Assembly (NCBI GenBank): GCA_001936135.1
Contig: CP012816.1
Coordinates: 3,717,501 to 3,781,500, forward strand
DNA: 64,000 nucleotides
Reading direction: 5' to 3'
Source: Saccharomycopsis fibuligera x Saccharomycopsis cf. fibuligera
Taxonomy: Eukaryota > Ascomycota > Saccharomycetes > Ascoideales > Saccharomycopsidaceae
The notes below the pieces were generated by a model, which was not told the origin of the DNA, made no database searches, and saw only the letters and a list, made by a program, of their open reading frames with translations. Position numbers and translations under genes: made by a program. Shown here one piece after another: positions 1-10,708 of this stretch (positions within the stretch are counted from its first letter, which is position 1; every line of letters begins with the position of its first letter).

Positions 1-157
1 AAAAATGTTAGGAAATATTTGTCATTGTTTACATAATATATAGAGGTGATTTAACTATAATACGTACTCAAATCAGTAGTGCTAAGCAATACTTTAAATA
101 ATTAATTAACACATTCTTCTACTTGTGCTAACAACTTTCAAATTAGAGAGCGCATAC

Positions 158-1063
158 TCATTTCACAATCTTTAAACTGAAGTCAGCAATAGCCGTACCT
201 TGGTGGATGGAGCTGGTGGAGTAGATGTCTATAGTATTGCTCAAATAAGTGCCAATATTCTCCAGCGTCAACCCGCCAGAGCATTCCAACAAAAACGCTT
301 TGTTGCTGTTGTTCCACTTGTCTCTAATGCTCTGTGCTGCAATTTTCAATCCTTCACCAGTGAAATTATCCAACATTATAATGTCTGCTCCGGCTTCAAT
401 TGCCTCGTTGGCCTCGGCTTCACTTTGCACCTCAACTTCGATCTTAACACTGAAACCACCAACTTTTCTAGCGCTTTCCACCGCTTTGGTAATTGATCCA
501 ACAGACCAAATATGGTTGTCCTTAAGCATTATCATGTTGGACAAATCATAACGATGTGGGTCGCATCCACCAATAATCATTGAATACTTGTCAACCAATC
601 TGAAACCTGGGGTGGTCTTTCTAGTCCCTGCAATAATCCCCTTATAACCAGAGTTTCTAGCTAAGGTAATCACTTCATGGCTCTTGGTTGCAATCCCAGA
701 AGATCTTGAAATAATGTTCAATGAAAGTCTCTCAGCAAGCAATATCTTGCGCACTTCAGTATTGGTGATCTTAGCGACAATAATTTTACCGTCTTCACCA
801 TCTTTCTCTGGATTCAAATAGTCGCCGTCTTTGTAAAACCACTCAATGTTAGTGATCCCCACTTGTTTGTAAAGCTCCTTAGCAAATACCACCCCACTCA
901 AGATACATTCTTGTTTGCAATACAAGTTGGCATTATTCAAGGTATCGCCTACAACATAACCGCCATAGTCGAAAGACGCAACGTCTTCGGAGAGCCAATT
1001 GGTGATAGTCTGTTTCCACTGGCCATTTATTGGTAAAAGATGCTCAAAGTTAAGACCTGACAT
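158..1063 (-). CDS. BNA6: Nicotinate-nucleotide pyrophosphorylase (QPRTase)
   Basis: 301 aa from an ATG at 1063. It resembles type II quinolinate phosphoribosyltransferase, which converts quinolinate and PRPP to nicotinate mononucleotide, CO2 and PPi in de novo NAD synthesis. Visible family motifs are the RTxPGFR-like segment ([13 protein letters not shown]), the Asp-rich KIEVEVQS / IIMLDNF strands, and the C-terminal SGG...[11 protein letters not shown] barrel end that binds PRPP phosphate. Length is normal for yeast Bna6. It is transcribed divergently from the next gene across 413 bp. One CTG codon lies in the SGGLT-x-EN loop, a position that varies in the family. Confidence 0.93.
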   Translation of the reverse strand: MSGLNFEHLLPINGQWKQTITNWLSEDVASFDYGGYVVGDTLNNANLYCKQECILSGVVFAKELYKQVGITNIEWFYKDGDYLNPEKDGEDGKIIVAKITNTEVRKILLAERLSLNIISRSSGIATKSHEVITLARNSGYKGIIAGTRKTTPGFRLVDKYSMIIGGCDPHRYDLSNMIMLKDNHIWSVGSITKAVESARKVGGFSVKIEVEVQSEAEANEAIEAGADIIMLDNFTGEGLKIAAQSIRDKWNNSNKAFLLECSGGLTLENIGTYLSNTIDIYSTSSIHQGTAIADFSLKIVK

Positions 1064-1303
1064 TGTAGGACGTACTTAAAATAAAATAAAATAAAATAAA
1101 ATAAAAAAAGGCACTGCAATTCTTTCTGTTCAGTATCTGCAACAAATAACGAATTGCCATGGCCTGATATATCTCATTCGATCAGTTGTCAAGTCAAAAC
1201 GCAAAAAACTCAGTAGCTGCAGCCACCCCGGAGAGAATTTACAAAGTTATCGTCATGTGATGTATTATCATGTGGATTTTACTTTCGTTTCTCTTTTTGT
1301 TCT

Positions 1304-1352
<49 letters not shown>

Positions 1353-1476
1353 CTATGCAACTATATTTGGCAATTATTGACCGCTTATGCTTAAAATAAT
1401 TATTCAGTAACACACACACAATCAGTCAATTGACAATATTCCAACAATAATTAGTAACTAGTTGCCATCGTTAAAA
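1064..1476. promoter_or_regulatory. Divergent promoter with AT microsatellite and poly(T) tract
   Basis: Intergenic region between BNA6 and the gene at 1477. It holds a five-base repeat (AAAAT units, about 1077-1105) just upstream of BNA6 and an uninterrupted run of 39 T at 1306-1344. Such poly(dA:dT) tracts commonly mark nucleosome-depleted yeast promoters. I recognise no specific operator. Confidence 0.5.
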
Positions 1477-2538
1477 ATGCCAATACTGTTTGTCAATGTC
1501 AAACCTTCCATTGAAAATGTTGATCCGTTTCGTAAATATCAACAGTCCACGCCCTCCACTTTTTCACTCCAAGAGAACCCCATTCTTTATGGCGGTGGCC
1601 GAAACTGGAAATTCACAATCCTAAACAATAGCGGTAGCAATAACGATAATAATAGTACCCGACCACAGCAGCTCTCGGTGCTGCTGCTTCAGAAGCAACT
1701 AGCCGAAAAAGGAATTTCTATCCCTGAGGCTGGTCTCATAGTTGATGTTTTTGTACTTAATAGCTGTCTTATTCTTTGGCTCAATGCTGCAGATTTTGGA
1801 ATCGAACTACTGTATCAACAAGTGATACTACATGCGTTGCATAAAAATAAAGCTAACAGATCGCTATTATATTTGCAATTGAAAGATGATGATGAGGAAG
1901 AATTGATTGAAGCGGAGTTGATTCCTGTGCTTTCAACGAATACGAAGACATCAATATTATCAACTGACAATACTTTATCAACACCAGAAGCAACATCGAA
2001 CACAACGACAGTACAGCGGCCTATGAATGATAACAACAGCAACGACAATATAAGTAATTCCAATATCGACCATGGCTCAGAAACACTCTTCACCAATCAT
2101 TTTTTTGGCCCAAATAATTATAGTGACAAACTAGTAGAGAACACCTTTAGTGCACTTTCCAAATGTTCTGCATTCCATTTTGATCCAGACTCTGACATCA
2201 ATAACGATACAGATAATGACAACGATGATAATGAAGCAACTCAGCGCGTCCTTGACTTTCCAATAGTAGACAATACTGGTACTTTGAATGTTATCAACAA
2301 CAATGACGTAAACGATGATGATGAAGTTTTAATAAATACGGCTGGCCAAGCTGATGATATTGACGTGTGTAACGAAGATTCTCATTCTGCCCATGGTTCA
2401 AACAGTGTGCGTCATGATGCCGCACTTAAAGTAAAGATACAAAATGCAGGGACAGGAACAGTAAGACAAAGAGACGAAGATGACTGTGGTGAAGACGATG
2501 GAAAGCTGCTGGAAAATCAAAAGGTACGCAGGATATGA
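1477..2538 (+). CDS. Unrecognised Asn/Asp-rich protein
   Basis: 353 aa from the ATG at 1477. An in-frame TTG 15 bp upstream is not a likely start. The first ~135 residues look folded (MPILFVNVKPS..., a VDVFVLNSCLILWL strand-like segment, then a helix-like LYQQVILHALHK). The rest is low complexity, rich in Asn, Asp, Ser and Thr, with acidic clusters and a basic C-terminus. I do not recognise the family. The hydrophobic segment loosely recalls small proteasome-assembly chaperones of the PAC4 type, but I would not assign that. It is convergent with GRR1. Confidence 0.7.
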   Translation: MPILFVNVKPSIENVDPFRKYQQSTPSTFSLQENPILYGGGRNWKFTILNNSGSNNDNNSTRPQQLSVLLLQKQLAEKGISIPEAGLIVDVFVLNSCLILWLNAADFGIELLYQQVILHALHKNKANRSLLYLQLKDDDEEELIEAELIPVLSTNTKTSILSTDNTLSTPEATSNTTTVQRPMNDNNSNDNISNSNIDHGSETLFTNHFFGPNNYSDKLVENTFSALSKCSAFHFDPDSDINNDTDNDNDDNEATQRVLDFPIVDNTGTLNVINNNDVNDDDEVLINTAGQADDIDVCNEDSHSAHGSNSVRHDAALKVKIQNAGTGTVRQRDEDDCGEDDGKLLENQKVRRI

Positions 2539-2737
2539 ATAGTTTGAAATCATAAATACAAAGGCTGGCTACTTTGATAATTATAGCGTATTATAATAGA
2601 TGACTTGTACAACTGAAAAGAATAACTTTTCTCTTATGAAACCTATGTTATGAGTCGTAAAACATGTGGGAAATCAATAAAACGAAATAACAAATGGAAA
2701 TGAATGTGGAAGCAAACTTGGAATAGTAATCAAAAAA

Positions 2738-2783
<46 letters not shown>

Positions 2784-2943
2784 AACTGTGTAAATAACAA
2801 TCAAATCAAAAGTAATTAAAATGTTGAAATCAACAATCAAAAAAAAAAAAAAAAAAAAATAAAAAAAAAAAAAAAAATAATAATAAAAAACACAATTGGA
2901 ACAATTACATAAAAGAATTGGAAAGTTAAAATTAATAATGCTA
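2539..2943. other. Convergent intergenic region with long A tracts
   Basis: 3' region shared by the unknown gene and GRR1. It contains a run of about 42 A at 2740-2781 and further A-rich stretches around 2839-2890. No coding potential or RNA gene is apparent. Both transcripts probably end here. Confidence 0.5.
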
Positions 2944-5328
2944 TCAATCAACATCCTCACTCATAGATATATCATCATTTGGATTCAAAGGAGTGCTGTT
3001 GTTATTGTTGTTACTATTAGTCATGTTAACATCTGCTGTACTGGTCCCATTTCTAAAATTTTCAAGATTACCAGGAATAAAACTTTCCGGTACTGGAGTC
3101 GACGTTTGCGTAAACGCGTTATTCCATTGGAAATTATGTCCCACTCCCGCTCTTCCTGAGTCAACTGCTGGACCAAAATTTAAGCTGTCACCTCCATTAT
3201 TAGAATTAACATTTGCAGGCCAGTAACCGCCCGTTAGTATTTGCCCCCTTTGTTGCTCTTGCGGCTGCGACTGTAGTTGTTGTTGCTGTTGTAGCTGTAG
3301 CTGTTGTTGTAATTGTCGTTGCTGTTGCTGTTCGAGTGAAAGCTGAACTTCATTATTGTTAATTTCAAAATTTGAACCTTGTGGGGAGTTTCTGAATAAA
3401 TTTTGGAGTATTTGTGACTGTTCTGAGACGGAACTCACCCCATTATTAGCAGCGCCAGTACTTAAAGTATTCAACTGATTATTAGCATTGTCATTACTTA
3501 TCCCACCAGTAACAGGAGCACCAGTGGACGTCACGCTGGCATCATTATTATTGCTATTACTATTGTTGTTACTGAATAATCTCCGCTGGTGATCCAACAA
3601 GGCCTGCTGTTGAATATGTTGGAAATGTTGCATTTGTTGACGGGTTTGTGGAATAATAACCGGGCGTCCTTGCTGATTTGAAAACATAGTACGAGATGTC
3701 TGCATATTAATATTTTCCTCGGATGGGTATATCAGAGATAAGTGGTCCCGGAGCTTTTTCACACCGTTGCCACTGAACACACAAAATAATGACCTTTGAT
3801 GAGCAGTAAACTCTTCTGGTGGATCACGACAAAATCTCTTGAAATCGGGCCTCAAAAATGACAGAATACCGGTTAAAGACAAATGGGTTAATTTTGGGCA
3901 AGACTGAAGAAGTAAATATATTGGATGGGTTGATAATTGCGTGCAGTATGATAAATGCACTCTTTCAAGAGTATCACCAGGACCCCTTTTTTCAACAAGT
4001 TCAACGATTCCTTGATCAGTAATATGAATGCATTTCACTAAGCCAATTCTCTTAAGTCTAGGCAAATTGGCCAACTCGACAACAGATGCATTAGTAAGTT
4101 GTGTGCAACAAGCTAAATCAATGTATTGTAGTCTGTAACAACTGCTAACCAATAATTTAACTCCAAAATCTGTAATATTGGAGCAATGGCCCAAATGTAT
4201 GTAATGTAATGATTTGTTAAGAGTGGCCAATGCTCTTAATGACGCATCAGTAATATTCAAGCATTTGGATAACACCACATTCCTAAGTCTTGGAGCACAT
4301 TGAACAATTTTTTCTATAGACCGATCAGTTATATACAAGCAGTCGGTAAAATCAATGATTCTCAAACGATTCAAAAATTGAATATCAGGCAACAGCTTAA
4401 AAATGTTATCTGACACATTTTTGTTTTGAGATATTCTAAACTCTCTCAATTGTTCCAAATTGTGAAAAACCTTAATTAAGGAGCTATCAGTAACATTTGG
4501 ACAACCGTGAAGATCAATTTCTACCACATATTTGAAATTTTTGGATAATTCATCAATGGCTAAATCATTTATATTATCACTTTTGGTCAACTTTATTCTT
4601 TTCAAGAACGGGCAATGCTTAAATAGATTTATTATTGATTCGTTGGAAACGTTTCCTGCGTCTGGGGCGTAAACACCTTGTAATCTTGGAGAATTTTCTG
4701 CCAACGCATCGAAGATTTCACTAGAAATGTTTTTTACTCCAGACATATCTATTGATTGTAATTTTGAGCAGTTTTTCAATATCTGGGCAATAGCGCTACT
4801 TGACAATTTATTACAGTTGACCAAAGTCAATCTTTCGAGGTTGGAAAGATTTTGAAACTTTAACAAAAATTCGTCCTCCACGTAATTAGATATGAAGCAT
4901 AAGTTCAAACGGCGGATAAAAGAATGGTAGTTGAGAAAAGTAGCATTAGGATCAGTGTCAAGAACTGTTTGTATCTGCTTGAATGCTTTTTTGGACTGAA
5001 GCTTTGGTCTGAACCAAATAAGTTCAATCAACAACTGTGCCCAGTATTTGCACACAGGCAACAACGACACTAAATCCGATTTTTCTTTAAAGAAAGAAAA
5101 AATTAGAATGAGTATTTCTGGAGGCAATACGAATATTGAAGATAAATCCTGTTGCGTGTATGGACGCAATGGCTTGATTATTGGGGAGTCGCCATCTTCA
5201 TACTCATCGGTCATGCGCGAGTGTTTTTGATTTGATTTTGTGAGCATTGGGGACTTTATGGATAAGGAATTCTCAGAGCTAGATTCGTCAGAAGACTCTG
5301 ACGACACGTAGTTTGTGGCTCCGCTCAT
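2944..5328 (-). CDS. GRR1: F-box / leucine-rich-repeat protein of SCF ubiquitin ligase
   Basis: 794 aa from the ATG at 5328 (MSGATNY...); the open frame continues 39 bp upstream only to a TTG. An F-box follows a charged N-terminus at about residues 67-115 (VLPPEILILIFSFF...VCKYW). About a dozen cysteine-containing LRRs follow to about residue 490 (units such as LRIIDFTDCLYITD and LQYIDLACCTQLTN). The C-terminus is Gln- and Asn-rich. This is the Grr1 architecture: the substrate receptor of SCF(Grr1), which targets cyclins and mediates glucose and amino-acid signalling. Gln/Asn runs in the tail come from CAA/CAG repeats. Confidence 0.93.
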   Translation of the reverse strand: MSGATNYVSSESSDESSSENSLSIKSPMLTKSNQKHSRMTDEYEDGDSPIIKPLRPYTQQDLSSIFVLPPEILILIFSFFKEKSDLVSLLPVCKYWAQLLIELIWFRPKLQSKKAFKQIQTVLDTDPNATFLNYHSFIRRLNLCFISNYVEDEFLLKFQNLSNLERLTLVNCNKLSSSAIAQILKNCSKLQSIDMSGVKNISSEIFDALAENSPRLQGVYAPDAGNVSNESIINLFKHCPFLKRIKLTKSDNINDLAIDELSKNFKYVVEIDLHGCPNVTDSSLIKVFHNLEQLREFRISQNKNVSDNIFKLLPDIQFLNRLRIIDFTDCLYITDRSIEKIVQCAPRLRNVVLSKCLNITDASLRALATLNKSLHYIHLGHCSNITDFGVKLLVSSCYRLQYIDLACCTQLTNASVVELANLPRLKRIGLVKCIHITDQGIVELVEKRGPGDTLERVHLSYCTQLSTHPIYLLLQSCPKLTHLSLTGILSFLRPDFKRFCRDPPEEFTAHQRSLFCVFSGNGVKKLRDHLSLIYPSEENINMQTSRTMFSNQQGRPVIIPQTRQQMQHFQHIQQQALLDHQRRLFSNNNSNSNNNDASVTSTGAPVTGGISNDNANNQLNTLSTGAANNGVSSVSEQSQILQNLFRNSPQGSNFEINNNEVQLSLEQQQQRQLQQQLQLQQQQQLQSQPQEQQRGQILTGGYWPANVNSNNGGDSLNFGPAVDSGRAGVGHNFQWNNAFTQTSTPVPESFIPGNLENFRNGTSTADVNMTNSNNNNNSTPLNPNDDISMSEDVD

Positions 5329-5944
5329 TTTTGAATCAAGAAAGCTAAGATTGAAGCAGCCAATCAATTACCTGGAAAGAATAATGGTGATTGCTGGATG
5401 TTTTGAAACAAAATCCGATACACAACCAAAGAACAAAAAAGATGTTCCAGAGTGAAAAGAAATAGATGGAACCAACGAAGAGAAAAAAAAACGGTAGAAA
5501 AAACACAAGCAGGAAGAAAAGGGTCGGCTGTAGATTCAGTCAATACACCTCTGCTAACAGGAAAACAGGTTGATGGATAGATGAGGAACAGCAGGAAGCT
5601 TTGAAGGCAACACAGCGCTGGGGCAACACACAACACAACTGGCCAGGAGAAAGAGTAAATACAGAAATGTCGTAGTGCTCGCAGAGTAATCCAAACACTG
5701 ACTGCTGGAAGGGCCTGTCAGCTGACCGCGTATCTCGCGTGTCTGTGGCAAAAGACGTGGCATAGGGCGGGTGACCCCATTAGCTTGCCACTAAGCGCTC
5801 GCTGACAGAATCTCAATATGCGATCGAAAGGAGCAGGAAGTGCCATAATGGCGGCTCTAGAGAACAGAATCAGCTACAATAGCAAGACAGTAGTTGAACG
5901 TCAATTATGTATTATCATAAAGCGTGATTTATAGGTCATACCTT
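5329..5944. promoter_or_regulatory. GRR1 upstream region
   Basis: 616 bp between the GRR1 start and the end of the next minus-strand gene. It is mixed sequence without long homopolymers; short ORFs here lack any family signature. It presumably holds the GRR1 promoter and the 3' end of the SPT21-like gene. I see no clear binding site. Confidence 0.4.
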
Positions 5945-8371
5945 TCACAGAATGGTTAGTTGCGCCTGGCTTGCGCTATTGTCTGCTATTTCTTCTGCTG
6001 GTTTGAGAGACACAGAATCTAATGGCGACGACGGCACGGACGAGGAGTTTGGATGAGCCAAATGTCGCTTTGTGAGCCCCAAGTTGCTGTCATCACTATT
6101 GAGTTGATGCGCATTGCAGCTTGGATCGTCACTAGTCATTTCAGCTTCTAATTTCATAGCTTCCTCTTCGTCGTCATCATCGCAGAGCTCAGTTTGATTC
6201 GTAGGTTTGTCCATAGGAGAACTGTATACTGATTTGTTTTCCTCCTCGCTTTCAATTTGCTTCAAAGTCTTTGTCAAATTGGATAATTTTTTAGTAGGCT
6301 GTGATAAATAAGAGCCAGTAGGATCGAACGCTGAGTTGCCTGCGCCATAATCCATAATATTATTAGGCTTGACGCTTTGCAACTTTGGATCTTGATGTCC
6401 TATCAAATCTTGCAAGGACTTATCAAAATCAAAGCCAAAATCACCATTTGCGTTTGCTGTGGTGTGAGACATATGAGGGGTGTTTGGATTAGATCCTAGG
6501 GATTTTAATATACTAGAAAGCCACTTGGAGTTTGGAGATTGTGAGGTAAATGGACTTGTAGACAAGTTGAAAAACAGAGTGTCCTTCTTTGGGGTTGCTA
6601 TCAAATAGCTCACGTCTTCATTGTGTGGAAACCTGTCAGCGCTCTCGAAAACTGCAGTAGATCTTTTGTTGTTGTTACTGTTGTTGTTACTGTTGTTGTT
6701 ACTGTTGTTGTTACTGTTGTTGTTACTGTTGTTGTTACTGTTGTTGTTACTGTTGTTGTTGCTGTTGTTGCTGTTGCTGTTGTTCTTAATATTGTGATTA
6801 TTGTGATGTATTTTTTCAATGTGTTTTTTGATCTTAGTCTTCTTGTTACAATCAGTAAGACTTTTAGAGTTGCGTTTAGTTTTAGGAGTAGCTTTGGGTT
6901 TTCCTGAGGGTGAAACGTTGTCATTAAGTAGATCCACGGGATCATAAATCTGATACTTGTCATATATTGGTGAGGAGTGTACTGTTTGATGTCTAACTCT
7001 TGACGCTTGTCTTTCCTTACTCATTGCCGATCTGTTCATGGCTAATGCTTCTGCTATATTATCTATAGGAGTGGATTTTACCTTATTTGCATTTTCAGTA
7101 GATCTTGCAACGATTCCAATTTCTTCATCTTTACTTTTCACTGACATAACCTTCTTCTTCTTTGGTTTCTTAATACCTTTGCTTTGAGTACCATTCTTGC
7201 CTTCAGGTTTGTGAGCTGGTTTCATTATGTCATACATTTTATAGTATTCATCACATTCCTTGCAAATAAGTCCTTCAGAAATATTGACGGTATCAGAGGC
7301 AGACGGTCTAAACCATGCCCATTGAGCTGATCTTTCTGTCTTGCAGTTTATACATGTAGGAGATGAAGGCTGGTCATTGAATGAGTCTGCTTCTAGTAGC
7401 TTTTCTTTGATGCTTGAATCTGAATTGGGTTGCTTCCTCTTAAGCTTTTGGGACAGTTGGGTTTTAGCATTGTACTTTAGGTTTTTGCTCTCGCCACTAT
7501 TGTTATTACTGCTTGAGCTCTGCTTGTCAGCCATTTTGATCCTGTTTATTATTGAGTTAGGATTATGGATGGGCACGTCCATGTTTGCCGTTCCGTTGTG
7601 CTGATTAGCAGCATTATTATTAAATACCGGAAGCGATAATGTTCTTGCTGCTTTTGGGGCCTTCTTAGGGTTTGTTTTTCGAGTGGGTAGGTTGAAATTG
7701 TTGGGCAAATGAATATTATTTGATTTTGGTGGTGACATCAAAACGTCCTTGAAAAAACTTTTGAATTCTAACTTGACTTCTAAGCACAAAGAATTGTTGT
7801 TCACGTATTGTTTCATGTCTTCTTCCACTATAATCTCACCGTAATCCGTTCTATCAGTATTGAGTTTATTGGTCAAATTCAAATTCTGACCAAGGTCTTC
7901 ATCTTCATCGCTTTCAAAAAGGTTCAAGTTTTTCAGTATACTACCAGCAATTATTGGCCTTTCCAAAACATTCAGCTCCGATTTGCCATCCCTTACTCCG
8001 CTTTCAACGCCTTTCCTCGTTATAATATTACGGAATTGTTGTGAGCCAAGTAACTTTTCCACAGACCCATATCCTACCAACGGGTTTTCGGTTTCCAAAA
8101 TGTCCTTATTGTATACAGAATAGTCTAAGCTCTTGCTACTCTTATGTATTGACTCATTTTTGCTCAGCTGGAACAATTCTGGACTGGATTGAATTGCCAA
8201 CGCCACGCATCTTTTCAAACTGACTAGGGCAATTATTTTAGGCAGCGGTTCGTTGTGTTTTTGAATTTTTAGCACTTTGAAGCCAAAATTAGGAATCTTT
8301 GCCGCAGATGACTTAAAGAGATAGAGATCATTGCTATCACTGTTCAACGAGTAGAGTATCTTGACTATCAT
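5945..8371 (-). CDS. SPT21: SPT21/Ams2-like transcription regulator with atypical Cys4 finger
   Basis: 808 aa from the ATG at 8371 (MIVKILYSLN...); the longer open frame upstream has no ATG in a sensible place. The N-terminus (VKILYSLNSD..., FGFKVLKIQKH) resembles the Ams2/Spt21 N-terminal domain. Around residues 338-372 a CINC...CKEC pair forms a GATA-like Cys4 finger, with Trp residues in the QWAWF loop. The remainder is disordered, with nuclear-type basic clusters (KGIKKPKKKKV), an (NNSN)n tract and Ser/Pro motifs. Spt21 drives histone gene expression in S. cerevisiae and Ams2 is its GATA-type relative in fission yeast. The assignment rests on the N-terminus plus finger, so moderate confidence. 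Confidence 0.6.
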   Translation of the reverse strand: MIVKILYSLNSDSNDLYLFKSSAAKIPNFGFKVLKIQKHNEPLPKIIALVSLKRCVALAIQSSPELFQLSKNESIHKSSKSLDYSVYNKDILETENPLVGYGSVEKLLGSQQFRNIITRKGVESGVRDGKSELNVLERPIIAGSILKNLNLFESDEDEDLGQNLNLTNKLNTDRTDYGEIIVEEDMKQYVNNNSLCLEVKLEFKSFFKDVLMSPPKSNNIHLPNNFNLPTRKTNPKKAPKAARTLSLPVFNNNAANQHNGTANMDVPIHNPNSIINRIKMADKQSSSSNNNSGESKNLKYNAKTQLSQKLKRKQPNSDSSIKEKLLEADSFNDQPSSPTCINCKTERSAQWAWFRPSASDTVNISEGLICKECDEYYKMYDIMKPAHKPEGKNGTQSKGIKKPKKKKVMSVKSKDEEIGIVARSTENANKVKSTPIDNIAEALAMNRSAMSKERQASRVRHQTVHSSPIYDKYQIYDPVDLLNDNVSPSGKPKATPKTKRNSKSLTDCNKKTKIKKHIEKIHHNNHNIKNNSNSNNSNNNSNNNSNNNSNNNSNNNSNNNSNNNSNNNKRSTAVFESADRFPHNEDVSYLIATPKKDTLFFNLSTSPFTSQSPNSKWLSSILKSLGSNPNTPHMSHTTANANGDFGFDFDKSLQDLIGHQDPKLQSVKPNNIMDYGAGNSAFDPTGSYLSQPTKKLSNLTKTLKQIESEEENKSVYSSPMDKPTNQTELCDDDDEEEAMKLEAEMTSDDPSCNAHQLNSDDSNLGLTKRHLAHPNSSSVPSSPLDSVSLKPAEEIADNSASQAQLTIL
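6666..6785. repeat. 12-bp in-frame tandem repeat (Asn/Ser tract)
   Basis: About nine to ten copies of TTGTTGTTACTG (plus strand) inside the SPT21-like gene. They encode NNSN units on the minus strand. The last units are imperfect. Length polymorphism between strains is likely. Confidence 0.9.
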
Positions 8372-9010
8372 TATTCTTGTCTGAGTGGTAATCGTGGCGC
8401 AATGCTTTATCTCTAACAAGAGAAAAAAAATAGAAAAAAGAGAGAAAGAGACGCGTTGCGCTCTTTTTTTTACCTTATTTTTTAAGTAAAGTTTTATTTT
8501 TATTTTGTTTTTGTTTTTCCCGTTGCAATGCCATAATCTTTTTTTATTTTTCGTGTGCCGCGCGGCTCTTGCAATGAACCCAAGCAACCGGTTTGATATA
8601 ACAATAAGAGAATCCGCAGGACCCTTTACCAGCGGCGGCGCCTTGAATAAATCAACAAATATAGTTCACTGCGCGTAAAGCTACGAGCGTCTGTCTACAG
8701 AATTTACATTAAAATTATTTTTAAAAGCGTATAGCAACATAATGGTAACATATGTCAACCTGTTAGATACAACACTACGTTAGCTAGTCATAGTGGTATA
8801 GATCATACTTTCAAAATAATAATAGATGAGCAGTGTTTTTGAGTAAAGCAGTATAAATTGAACAAATTGAAGCCCTTTTCTTTTTCTTTTTTTTTTTTTT
8901 ATCATGATTTATTATGCTGGCTTTTGATTGATCAGGTCGGCCTAGCACGAACAATGTGTTTGATAGTTTTATGTTGTATCAACAAATATTTCTTCAGTTT
9001 TCTCCAAGTT

Positions 9011-9064
<54 letters not shown>

Positions 9065-9446
9065 TAGCTAGTACCCTGGAATTACTTTCATATTCAATAT
9101 ATTGCATCCATGATCTAAAGTGTAGGTTGCTACCATTCTTTCCCCTTTCGTCACAAACCACTTTAGATCGCTCCTCGGTGGTATTTGAAATGCCACAGTT
9201 ACACGCAGAGTGGAACTCAGTTGTGATGGCGCAAACTAGTATGGCGCTTGCATGTAGAGCCCGCTCCTTGGGAAAACAAAAAGGCTACACGCTAGTTGAG
9301 GCGGCTTGGGAGTAATAAAGAATAAATATTTTCCCCGATGCCCAATTATTCAATAAACAGAAAAGACTTTTCAATGAATAGTTTTTAGAAATAAAGCAGT
9401 TAGATAAGTTATAGAATAGCATTCAGCATTAAAAACCAGCTCTACA
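8372..9446. promoter_or_regulatory. Divergent intergenic region, SPT21-like / thioredoxin
   Basis: 1,075 bp. It includes T-rich runs just upstream of the SPT21-like start and an uninterrupted 48-A run at 9013-9060. An open frame across this run is only poly-lysine and a short tail (to 9315), and I regard it as spurious. I see no RNA gene. Confidence 0.45.
9013..9060. repeat. 48-nt poly(A) tract
   Basis: An uninterrupted adenine run in the thioredoxin upstream region, the longest homopolymer in the window. Confidence 0.95.
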
Positions 9447-9815
9447 ATGTCCGAAATTCACTACGCCAAAGACGAGCAAGACTTTGAAGCATACTTTAGA
9501 TCTAACCAGTTATTTGTGCTGAATTTTACCGCATCATGGTGTCCGCCTTGTAGGGCCATAAAGCCTCACGTCGATCAGTTTTATGAATCTTACAAAAATG
9601 TCGAAGTGCTCAGAATTGACATTGATGATAATCAAAAAATTGCCAAGGACAATGGCATTGCTTCGATTCCAACTTTGATCTTTTATCACAACCATAAACA
9701 GGTGGGATATGTTAAGGGTGCCAACTTGGGTGATATTAAAGCCAACTTTGAGAAATTGAGCAAGTTGGAGCCAGATGCGGTGCGCAAAGGTGATGGCACT
9801 GGTTCTCAACATTGA
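9447..9815 (+). CDS. Thioredoxin-like protein with WCPPC active site
   Basis: 122 aa, a single thioredoxin fold and normal start. The redox motif is SWCPPCRAIKP rather than the usual WCGPC. The cis-Pro loop (ASIPTLIFYHN) and the Gly in YVKGA match thioredoxins. There is no targeting signal or C-terminal extension beyond a short polar tail, so a cytosolic or nuclear oxidoreductase is likely. One CTG codon falls in the strand before the active site (FV-x-NF); in a CUG-Ser yeast this would be Ser. Which yeast paralogue (TRX1/TRX2-like or a divergent one) cannot be fixed here. Confidence 0.88.
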   Translation: MSEIHYAKDEQDFEAYFRSNQLFVLNFTASWCPPCRAIKPHVDQFYESYKNVEVLRIDIDDNQKIAKDNGIASIPTLIFYHNHKQVGYVKGANLGDIKANFEKLSKLEPDAVRKGDGTGSQH

Positions 9816-10708
9816 TTTCAGAGCTTATCCTTTCTGGAATAGACGAATTATGACGTTAGAGATTGCCTTTAATGGAGACTGTTGTGGAAATCGCCACTTC
9901 TTCAACTCGTTTTTCTAATAAGCACCACTTTTTATTATTTCCAGAGCTGTTGTTCTGCACTTTGTTGTTTAGTTTCTATTGATTTTCTTTTGGTCAAAAA
10001 TTATGTATAGACTTTTATGGTAAACTATGTATGTTTTGAAAGAATTTAATAGACTCTATAACTATTGTTTGTGACCTTAAAACCTTGGATGTATTTTTGT
10101 AATTTTACCCATATGGGTTGAGAAAAGTGGGAAATAAAAAAAATAAAAAAAAAAAAGTTATGGTATGTAGAAACTCTGGACTTAATTTGCAACTCTTACT
10201 CTCTACGAAACAGAAAATTCACAGGTGAAAGACACCCAATTACCACCGCAAATGGATCCAACAAAATTTTCAGTTGTAAAGCATAGAAAGAGTCAATATT
10301 ATGTGTCTGAACTGTTTGCAGCAACCTAACCTCTTTTAACGGCTAATAGCAGCAAATACAGAGCTGTATTTTACAATAGGGCAGCTGTGACATTGACACC
10401 ACAGCGATAAATTAACTATGGCACAACCAGACAAGAGATGATGTCTCCCACTTTTTGACGCAGCTCCCTATTTTATCTGGCACAATCTATTTGGCTTGTA
10501 ACTTTGTCTAATGAACCCGGAATGTTGAGCAACATTCCTATTACCCCCTTAAATAGTTTAATTATTTTTGTTATATTCTGACAAATTCTCTTGATCCTTT
10601 ATGATGAACATTCATCGTTAATCTTACGAAGAGAGATCTGTCTGCGTCGCTCATTTTTAGGCGCATCACAACTCCACAGCGTGCGTCTCGCAACTTTATT
10701 ATTCCAAC
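9816..10708. other. Intergenic, no gene seen
   Basis: 893 bp downstream of the thioredoxin gene. It holds the probable 3' UTR and an A-rich stretch at about 10135-10156. No ORF or RNA gene that I can support. Confidence 0.4.

Noticed and set aside
5048-5230. Small plus-strand frame inside GRR1
   Set aside because: Antisense shadow over the F-box region.
6660-6785. CRISPR-like regular spacing in the SPT21-like gene
   Set aside because: Simple 12-bp coding microsatellite with no spacers; nuclear yeast context.
8956-9315. Open frame with a poly-lysine core upstream of the thioredoxin gene
   Set aside because: Created by the 48-A run; the flanking residues have no domain and overlap the promoter.
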